From Pseudomonadota bacterium (GTDB lineage: Bacteria > Pseudomonadota > Alphaproteobacteria > Rhizobiales > Xanthobacteraceae): 20,772 nt of DNA. Numbering within the stretch: the first letter of the stretch is position 1; the number at the start of each line of letters is the position of its first letter. Below the pieces are notes generated by a model that saw only the letters and a program-made list of their open reading frames with translations, was not told where the DNA came from and searched no databases. The DNA lies in the NCBI GenBank assembly GCA_023387695.1, contig JAEWHT010000405.1, forward strand, positions 1 through 20,772. Reading direction: 5' to 3'. Position numbers and translations under genes: made by a program. This document shows positions 15,503 through 20,772 of the stretch, one piece after another.

Positions 15503-16177
15503 CTACTTCGCCAGATGCTTGGCAAAGAACGCCATGCTGCGCGGCCATGCGATATCGGAGCTGGCCTTGTCGTAGCTCGGACGCTCGTCGCAATGAAAAC
15601 CGTGCTGGGCGTTCGGGTAGATGAAGACCTCGACGTCGGGCCGCTTCGCCTTGACGGTCTCGACGTCGGTGAGGGGAATGCCGGCATCCTTCTCGCCGAA
15701 ATGCAGTTGCGTCGGCACTTTCGGCTTCTCGTCGGCAAAGCGGACGACGGCGCCGCCGTAATAGCCGATCGCGGCCTTGAGACCTGTGAGTCGCGTCGCC
15801 GCGACAAAGGCAATGCTGCCACCGAGGCAGAAGCCGATGATGCCGACGGGGCCGACGCTCTTGACCGCGTCAATCGCGGCTTGCGTGTCGCGCAGCATCG
15901 CCTCCCAATCGGGACTGGCGACGAACTTGCGCGCTTCGGCGATTTCATCGGGCGTATAGCCGGACTGGAAGCCGGGCGAGGTCCGGTCGAAGATCGACGG
16001 CGCGATCGCGACATAGCCTTCGCTGGCGAGGCGATCGCAGACCGATCGGATGTGATGATTGACGCCAAAGATCTCCTGGATCACCACCACTGCGCCCTTC
16101 GGCGCGCCCTGGGGATCAGCGCGATAGGCGCCAAACCCAAAATTGTCCGACGCCGTCAGTTTGATGTCTTGTCCCAC
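15503..16177 (-). CDS. dienelactone hydrolase family protein
   Basis: Cytoplasmic alpha/beta hydrolase of the dienelactone hydrolase family; such enzymes hydrolyse enol-lactones in chlorocatechol breakdown, but many homologues have other or unknown ester substrates. The protein is 224 residues, close to the usual size. The catalytic nucleophile is Cys in GFCLGG (C117), with Asp in FGEKDAGIP (D164) and His in NAQHGFHCD (H192). The glutamate of IQEIFGVN (E36), which activates the cysteine in this family, is present. The start is GTG at 16177 with AAGGA about 8 nt upstream. No catechol-pathway genes are nearby, so the substrate is open. It is flanked on both sides by palindromic repeats and is probably transcribed alone. 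Confidence 0.92.
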   Translation of the reverse strand: MGQDIKLTASDNFGFGAYRADPQGAPKGAVVVIQEIFGVNHHIRSVCDRLASEGYVAIAPSIFDRTSPGFQSGYTPDEIAEARKFVASPDWEAMLRDTQAAIDAVKSVGPVGIIGFCLGGSIAFVAATRLTGLKAAIGYYGGAVVRFADEKPKVPTQLHFGEKDAGIPLTDVETVKAKRPDVEVFIYPNAQHGFHCDERPSYDKASSDIAWPRSMAFFAKHLAK

Positions 16178-16232
16178 GCGGGTTGTCCTTTTTGGTTGAT
16201 GATGATTGAGAATTCCGTTCGTTCCGCAAATT

Positions 16233-16318
16233 CGTCATGGCCGGGCTTGTCCCGGCCATCCACGATCTTTCGAGCAGCACCAAGAACGTGGATGCCCGGG
16301 ACGAGCCCGGGCATGACG
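16233..16318. repeat. palindromic intergenic repeat, same family as at 7741
   Basis: The outer ends are CGTCATGG (16233) and ATGACGGC. There are two 9-bp-stem hairpins: ATGGCCGGG-CTTGT-CCCGGCCAT (16237-16259) and ATGCCCGGG-ACGAG-CCCGGGCAT (16292-16314). In one frame it encodes the familiar spurious peptide MPGLVPGIHV...DKPGHDE seen in many rhizobial annotations. Confidence 0.85.
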
Positions 16319-16365
16319 GCGGTGTGGCAGACTCGGCGCAAAACAGCGTGGATGAAGAGCCGCCC

Positions 16366-16707
16366 TCACTCCCACATCCAGTTGTCGCCGTAATCCTCTT
16401 TCCATCCCGCCAGCCGTCCATGACGGAATTGCAGGAACAGGCGGTTGCGGCTCGGCACCAGGCCGCTGCCGCCGAGGTCGCGAAGGGCGAGATAGATCTC
16501 GTTGCCGGGGCGTCCCCGAACGTATTGCAGGGGTTGTCCGAGGGCGCGTGCGGTCTGGCCGGCATCCATGCCGAACGCCAGGGGCGTGTTGTTCGACAAG
16601 GTCTCGACGAAGGGGCGGCGCAGCGGCACCGTGCCGAACGGCTCGGCCTGCGCGGACGCTGCCATTGAGAGAAGCGCTGCGCCCGCTGCCAACATTGCCC
16701 GCTTCAT
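16366..16707 (-). CDS. small secreted protein of unknown function
   Basis: 113 residues with a clear signal peptide: MKRAMLAAGAALLSMAASAQA, cleavage expected after A21. The mature part of about 92 residues (PLAFGMDAGQTARALGQPLQYVRGRPGNEIYLA...LFLQFRHGRLAGWKEDY) has the helix-then-beta pattern of BamE/SmpA-like small envelope domains: a glycine-led helix, 'ALGQP', then strands ending in a GRL turn. That resemblance is by eye only, and the lipobox typical of BamE is absent. The ATG at 16707 has AGGGAT upstream. It starts 19 bp after the alpha/beta hydrolase gene, so the two are probably cotranscribed. Confidence 0.78.
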   Translation of the reverse strand: MKRAMLAAGAALLSMAASAQAEPFGTVPLRRPFVETLSNNTPLAFGMDAGQTARALGQPLQYVRGRPGNEIYLALRDLGGSGLVPSRNRLFLQFRHGRLAGWKEDYGDNWMWE

Positions 16708-16726
16708 TGCCGTGATCCCTGTCTGC

Positions 16727-17491
16727 CTATCCCGGCAAGTTCTTCAGGAAAGGCACCACCGCGTCAACAAAAGCCTGCGGCTGATCGATGTTCACGGCGT
16801 GTCCAGCCGCGGGGATCACGACCTTTTGTGCGCCGGGGATCTTGGCCGCCATGTAGTCGGACGCCGCCAGGAACGGCGTGTCGTCGGCGCCGACCACGAT
16901 CAGCGACGGCACTTTTATATTCGGCAACAACTCCATCACGGCGGCGTCGCGCTGGGTCAGCATGCCCCGCGCAGCCAGTGCCAATCCCTTGGCGTTGCGA
17001 TGGCTCGCGGTGGCGCGCTCGCGCGTTGCCGATTTCAGCATGGCAAGGCCTTCCTGGTCGAGCTTGTCGGCGGTGGCGAGCGCACGCGCATTCCAGGTTT
17101 CGCGCGCGTCGTCCTTCTTGAAGCCGGGCCCGGTGTCGATGATCAGCAGCGCGCGTGTACGCTCTGGATGGGCGCGATAGAACGCGAGCGACATGTAGCC
17201 GCCGAGCGACAGTCCGCCGATGATCGCGCGTTTGGCGCCGACAATATCGAGGATCGCCGCCATGTCGCCGACGGTCAGCGCTTCGCTATAGGCTTTGGGG
17301 TCGTCGGGGTAATCGGAGTGGCCGTGGCCGCGCATGTCCCACAAGATCAGTTGGTGGTCGCGCGCCAGCGCCTCGATCTGGCCATGCCACATCGCCGAGG
17401 TCGAGGAGTATCCGTGCGTGAGCAGCAGCGGCGGGCCGTCGCCATGAACCTCGTAATAGATGCCGACACCGTCCCGATCGATCCTTGGCAT
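16727..17491 (-). CDS. alpha/beta hydrolase
   Basis: Alpha/beta-hydrolase fold esterase/lactonase-type enzyme, 254 residues, cytoplasmic (no signal). The oxyanion-hole segment THGYSST (25-31), the nucleophile elbow GLSLGGY (Ser95), the acid in VVGADDTPF (D203 or D204), and the catalytic His in AAGHAVNID (H231) are all present. WDMRGHGHSDYP (51-62) is typical of the lactonase/haloperoxidase-like branch. The start is taken at ATG 17491 (MPRIDRDGVGIYYEVHG) because the protein similarity begins there; the frame continues to 17530. The substrate cannot be told. It is the first gene of a probable two-gene unit with the small secreted protein downstream. Confidence 0.9.
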   Translation of the reverse strand: MPRIDRDGVGIYYEVHGDGPPLLLTHGYSSTSAMWHGQIEALARDHQLILWDMRGHGHSDYPDDPKAYSEALTVGDMAAILDIVGAKRAIIGGLSLGGYMSLAFYRAHPERTRALLIIDTGPGFKKDDARETWNARALATADKLDQEGLAMLKSATRERATASHRNAKGLALAARGMLTQRDAAVMELLPNIKVPSLIVVGADDTPFLAASDYMAAKIPGAQKVVIPAAGHAVNIDQPQAFVDAVVPFLKNLPG

Positions 17492-17564
17492 TCTACCCAC
17501 CCTTATTGACTTGTTGTTCTGGCTCCTCACCCAGCCTAGCCCGTCGGGTTACTCGGAGGAAACT

Positions 17565-17578
17565 ATCGCGATCGCGAT
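17565..17578. repeat. 14-bp perfect palindrome containing GCGATCGC
   Basis: ATCGCGATCGCGAT lies between the divergent alpha/beta hydrolase and molybdenum hydroxylase genes. It could be a dimeric regulator site. A second inverted repeat, GCGCGCGA (17712-17719) with TCGCGCGC (17732-17739), lies 84 bp before the small-subunit start. No specific regulator is identified. Confidence 0.4.
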
Positions 17579-17822
17579 GGCATGCACATTTGGCATGCTG
17601 CTTGTTGCGTTCAGTCGCTAATGTCAGCGCCCTTGTCGCAACGCACAACACGCGGTTGCCAAAGACGGGTGCGAAGATAGTTTCGATCGATTCCAAATTG
17701 CATTTGCCTCTGCGCGCGAACGCGATCATTCTCGCGCGCAAGGCGGGAGCCAGCCCGGTGGGCGTCCGTCAATTCAAGTTGCCGCCGTAAGCGGCTTCAT
17801 GCACCGGCAGGGGAAGACGCCT

Positions 17823-18314
17823 ATGCCAACGCTCACTATCAACGGGCGGAGTATGTCCGTGGATGCGGCAAACGACACGCCGCTCCTTTGGGCCATCCGC
17901 GAACAATTGCAGATGACCGGCACGAAATTCGGCTGCGGTGCCGGCCTGTGCGGTGCCTGCACCGTGCACGTCAACGGCGAAGCCGTACGGTCGTGCCAGA
18001 CCATGGTCGGCGACGTCGCCGGCAAGAAGATCACCACCATCGAAGGCCTTTCCGCCAAGGGTGACCATCCCCTGCAGAAGGCATGGGTTGCCGAGCAGGT
18101 GCCGCAATGCGGCTACTGCCAGTCCGGGCAGATCATGCAGGCGGCTTCGCTGCTGGCGAAGAATGCCAACCCGACCAAGGAAGAGGTCGTGGCGCATATG
18201 GACGGCAATCTCTGCCGTTGCATGACCTATTCGCGAATCCAGAAGGCCATCATGCGTGCGGCCACCGAGATGCGCACCGCATCCGCCGCCGGCAACGACC
18301 GGAGGCCCACATGA
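17823..18314 (+). CDS. (2Fe-2S) small subunit of isoquinoline 1-oxidoreductase-type molybdenum hydroxylase
   Basis: Electron-transfer subunit of a xanthine oxidase-family enzyme: it passes electrons from the molybdenum site through two [2Fe-2S] clusters. The protein is 163 residues. The plant-type ferredoxin cluster uses C38, C43, C46 and C58 (FGCGAGLCGACTVHVNG...SC); the second uses C96, C99, C131 and C133 (QCGYCQSGQI...NLCRC). The ATG at 17823 has GGGGAAG upstream; an in-frame ATG at 17799 is less likely, since MPTLTINGR is the usual beginning. It has no signal peptide and overlaps the Tat-exported large subunit gene by 4 nt, so it is presumably folded and co-exported with it. The palindromes at 17565 and 17712 could be its control sites. 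Confidence 0.94.
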   Translation: MPTLTINGRSMSVDAANDTPLLWAIREQLQMTGTKFGCGAGLCGACTVHVNGEAVRSCQTMVGDVAGKKITTIEGLSAKGDHPLQKAWVAEQVPQCGYCQSGQIMQAASLLAKNANPTKEEVVAHMDGNLCRCMTYSRIQKAIMRAATEMRTASAAGNDRRPT

Positions 18315-20605
18315 ACGAGCACGTCAAGAACCTCACCCCTGAGACGACTGATCTCAGCCGTCGCTCATTCCTGGTCGGCACCGCCGCTACCGGCCTCGTG
18401 CTCGGCTATGCCGGCGTGCCCGGCATCGGTGAAGCGCTCGCTGCGGCGCCCGCGAATTTCGAGCCGAGCGTCTGGTACGCGATCTCGCCGGATGGCCTGG
18501 TCACCGTTACCTGCGGCAAGGCCGACATGGGCCAGCACATCGCCTCCACCATGGCGCAGATCGTCTGCGAGGAGCTGGGCGCGAAGTGGAGCGACATGCG
18601 GGTCAACCTCGCCTCCAACGATCCGAAGTTCAACGACCCGGTCCTCGGTGCGCAGATCACCGGCGGCAGCTGGTCGACCATGATGAACTTCGACGCGATG
18701 AGCCGGGCAGGTGCCGCCGGGCGCATGGCGCTCGCAGAAGGCGCGGCCGCCGCCATGGGCCTGCCGCCCTACTTCAAGGACGAGCTGGTCGTGCGTGACT
18801 CCATGGTCATGCATCCAAAGTCCAAGAAGTCGATGAGCTTCGCTGACATCGTCAAGAGCGGAAAGGCCACCAAGACCTTCACGCCCGACGAGCTGAAGGC
18901 GATCAAGCTGAAGACGCCGGATCAGTACACCATGATCGGCGTGTCGGTGCCGCAGCTCGACATCCCCTCCAAGACCAATGGCACGGCGAAGTATGGCATC
19001 GACACCATGCTGCCGGGCATGGCCTATGGCGCAATCGTCACGCCGCCGGTGCGCTACGGCGCGACAGTGAAATCGGTTGACGATTCGGCTGCGAAGTCCG
19101 TGCCGGGCTTCATCAAGGCCGTCATCCTCGACGACAAGACGCAGACGACGACGGGTTGGGTGGTCGCGGTGGCCGGTACCTACGCGAACGCCAAGAAGGC
19201 GGCGGCTGCGCTGAAGATCGCCTATGACGGCGGGCCGAATGCGAAACTGTCCAGCCAGTCGCTGCTCGATGAAGCCAAGCGGCTTCAGAAGCTCGACGAT
19301 TCCGGCCAGTTCTTCGTCAAGGACGGTGATGTCTCGGCGGCCCTCGGCTCGGCGGCGAAGGTGCTGGAGGCCGAATACACCACCAGCATCAACATCCACG
19401 CGCCGATGGAGCCGATGAACGCCACTGCGGAGTTCAAGGGCGACATCCTGCACATCTATTCCGGCAACCAGTTTGCGACGCGCTCCGGTGCGATCGCAGC
19501 GGGCGCTGCCGGGATCGATCCGAAGTTCGTGGTGATGCACCAGACGTGGCTCGGCGGCGGCTTCGGTCGCAGGCTCGATGCCGACATGATGGTGCCGGCC
19601 GTGCAGGCGGCGAAGGCCGTCGGCAAGCCGGTAAAGGTGATCTACTCGCGCGAGAACGACATGACGATGGATTTCTCGCGTCCGCTCACCTACCAGAAAG
19701 TGAAGGCCGGCGTGGACGGCGACGGCAAGCTCGTCGCGCTCAGCCACGACGTGGTCTCGGCCTGGCCAACCCAGCGCTGGGGCATCCCCGACTTCCTGTC
19801 GCCCTCGGTCGACAAGAAGGGCCCGCTCGATGCGTTCACCGTGAACGGTTCGGACTTCTTCTACACCGTGCCGAACCATAATGTGCGCGCGATCAAGAAC
19901 GAGATGGCGCACAACGCCACCCCGTCGGGTCAGCTCCGCTCGGTGGCACCGGGTTGGACCTTCTGGGCGGTCGAAAGCATGATCGACGAGATCGCGGCGG
20001 CGGCCGGCAAGGATCCGGCGCAATACCGCATCTCGCTGCTCGACGGCGCCGGCAAGAACGACGGTGGTGCACAGCGGCTGCGCAACACGCTGCTCGCCGC
20101 CATGGGCCTCGCCGGCTACGGCACCAAGAAGCTGCCGAAGGGTGAGGGCATGGGCGTCGCCTGCGTGTCGTCGCAGGAACGTGCGACCGCAAGCTGGACC
20201 GCTTGCGTCGCGCATGTCGCCGTGGCGCCCTCGGGCGAAGTGACCGTGAAGAAGCTCACGGTCGCAACCGACGTCGGCACGCAGGTGCATCCCGACAACA
20301 TCCGCGCCCAGGTCGAGGGTGCGGCGCTGTGGGGCCTGTCGCTGGCGATGCACGAGAAGGCGACGCTGAAGGACGGTGGCATCGAACAGACCAACTTCGA
20401 TGGCTACACGCCGCTGCGCATGAGCCAGATGCCGGAAGTCGCGGTTGCCGTGATCGCCAATGGCGAGAAAGCCACTGGTGTCGGCGAGCCGGCGGTGACG
20501 GTGGTCGCGCCTGCCATCGGCAACGCCATCTTCAACGCCTCCGGCGCCCGCGTCCGCGCGCTGCCGATCACGGCGGAAGCCGTGAAGGGGGCGATGAAGG
20601 CGTAG
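18311..20605 (+). CDS. molybdopterin large subunit of isoquinoline 1-oxidoreductase-type enzyme, Tat-exported
   Basis: Catalytic subunit that hydroxylates a substrate (aldehyde or N-heterocycle in characterised relatives) using water at a molybdenum cofactor. The protein is 764 residues, as usual for this single-chain large-subunit type. The N-terminus has a Tat signal (LSRRSFLVGTAATGLVLGYAG, R17-R18), giving a periplasmic enzyme. Family motifs: TGGS (117-120), IPSKTNGTAKYGID (218-231), HAPMEPMNATAEF (363-375), GGGFGRR (415-421, cofactor binding), RSVAPGWTFWAVESMIDE (543-560), and the C-terminal GVGEPA with the active-site Glu at about 726. The ATG at 18311 overlaps the small-subunit TGA, with GGAGG 6 nt before it. 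No cytochrome c electron acceptor and no XdhC-like maturation gene is in the window. The substrate is unknown. Confidence 0.94.
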   Translation: MNEHVKNLTPETTDLSRRSFLVGTAATGLVLGYAGVPGIGEALAAAPANFEPSVWYAISPDGLVTVTCGKADMGQHIASTMAQIVCEELGAKWSDMRVNLASNDPKFNDPVLGAQITGGSWSTMMNFDAMSRAGAAGRMALAEGAAAAMGLPPYFKDELVVRDSMVMHPKSKKSMSFADIVKSGKATKTFTPDELKAIKLKTPDQYTMIGVSVPQLDIPSKTNGTAKYGIDTMLPGMAYGAIVTPPVRYGATVKSVDDSAAKSVPGFIKAVILDDKTQTTTGWVVAVAGTYANAKKAAAALKIAYDGGPNAKLSSQSLLDEAKRLQKLDDSGQFFVKDGDVSAALGSAAKVLEAEYTTSINIHAPMEPMNATAEFKGDILHIYSGNQFATRSGAIAAGAAGIDPKFVVMHQTWLGGGFGRRLDADMMVPAVQAAKAVGKPVKVIYSRENDMTMDFSRPLTYQKVKAGVDGDGKLVALSHDVVSAWPTQRWGIPDFLSPSVDKKGPLDAFTVNGSDFFYTVPNHNVRAIKNEMAHNATPSGQLRSVAPGWTFWAVESMIDEIAAAAGKDPAQYRISLLDGAGKNDGGAQRLRNTLLAAMGLAGYGTKKLPKGEGMGVACVSSQERATASWTACVAHVAVAPSGEVTVKKLTVATDVGTQVHPDNIRAQVEGAALWGLSLAMHEKATLKDGGIEQTNFDGYTPLRMSQMPEVAVAVIANGEKATGVGEPAVTVVAPAIGNAIFNASGARVRALPITAEAVKGAMKA

Positions 20606-20632
20606 ACTGGGCCTCATTGCCTGTGAAAAGCG

Positions 20633-20666
20633 ATCCGCCGGAGGGCAACCTCCGGCGGATTTTTTT
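20633..20666 (+). terminator. intrinsic terminator of the molybdenum hydroxylase operon
   Basis: ATCCGCCGGAGG and CCTCCGGCGGAT form a perfect 12-bp stem with a GCAA tetraloop, followed directly by six more T residues. It lies 27 bp after the stop and is the strongest terminator in the window. Confidence 0.97.
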
Positions 20667-20689
20667 AGAGGTAGCCTCCACACCCTCAC

Positions 20690-20772
20690 TGTCATTCCCC
20701 GCGAAAGCGGGGAATCCAGTACGCCGCAGCTTCTCGGGTCCAGCCGTGCCGCCGCGGAGTACTGGGTCGCCC
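20690..20772. repeat. palindromic intergenic repeat, cut by window end
   Basis: ATTCCCCGC-GAAA-GCGGGGAAT (20694-20715) is a perfect 9-bp hairpin. It is followed by CCAGTAC (20716-20722) facing GTACTGG (20759-20765) around a GC-rich interior. This matches a common dispersed repeat of Bradyrhizobium-like genomes; its right end lies beyond the window. Confidence 0.8.

Noticed and set aside
16156..16341. Small minus-strand frame encoding MPGLVPGIHV...DKPGHDE
   Set aside because: It is the translation of a palindromic intergenic repeat, a well-known spurious annotation in rhizobial genomes.
18365..20695. 776-codon minus-strand open frame
   Set aside because: It is antisense to the molybdenum hydroxylase large subunit, which has clear family motifs and a Tat signal.

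Overview
The window is about 20.8 kb of high-GC (low-to-mid 60s percent by eye) alphaproteobacterial chromosome. It most resembles Bradyrhizobium or a close relative in the Nitrobacteraceae. Three things point there: the recognisable DnaA, DnaN, RecF, GyrB, S20 and MsrA sequences; the families of palindromic intergenic repeats (outer CGTCAT...ATGACG ends, CCCTCTCCCGC hairpins, ATTCCCCGC-GAAA-GCGGGGAAT hairpins); and a GANTC-rich region upstream of dnaA. No tRNA, rRNA, transposase, integrase, prophage or CRISPR array is visible.

Layout. Positions 1-10681 are a minus-strand replication block read right to left: dnaA, dnaN, recF, then three paralogous envelope-protein genes, then gyrB, whose 3' end leaves the window. 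The three paralogs (231, 723 and 249 residues) sit where alphaproteobacteria often have recF directly followed by gyrB. They share an N-terminal export signal, one or more 'FYR...GW' modules and a PEGA-like C-terminal domain. Each also has its own copy of a 30-bp promoter-like motif, TTGAAC-N18-GACTAG, and an identical 6-bp-stem hairpin just inside the start codon. I do not recognise a characterised function for them, and they are the best candidate here for an undescribed system.

Positions 10682-11853 are a long gene-free region between dnaA and rpsT. It contains AT-rich tracts and seven GANTC sites (the CcrM methylation target) in 262 bp, with only degenerate DnaA-box-like sites. rpsT (minus) has a clear sigma-70-type promoter and a roughly 200-nt leader. 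To its right on the plus strand are a small two-helix membrane protein, a 23-nt tandem repeat that begins over that gene's stop codon, msrA, a three-hairpin intergenic element, and a Wza-type polysaccharide export lipoprotein.

Positions 14785-17491 hold four minus-strand genes: a conserved unknown, a dienelactone hydrolase-family protein, a small secreted protein, and an alpha/beta hydrolase; the last two are probably cotranscribed. Palindromic repeats separate several of them. Positions 17823-20605 (plus) encode a two-subunit molybdenum hydroxylase of the isoquinoline 1-oxidoreductase type. Its [2Fe-2S] small subunit overlaps by 4 nt a Tat-exported large subunit, and the operon ends at a strong intrinsic terminator.

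How the genes work together. DnaA (initiator), DnaN (sliding clamp), RecF (clamp/gap repair) and GyrB (supercoiling) form the replication and topology group. The molybdenum hydroxylase pair forms one periplasmic enzyme. The rest are separate housekeeping or envelope functions. All calls come from reading the sequence; no database search was made.
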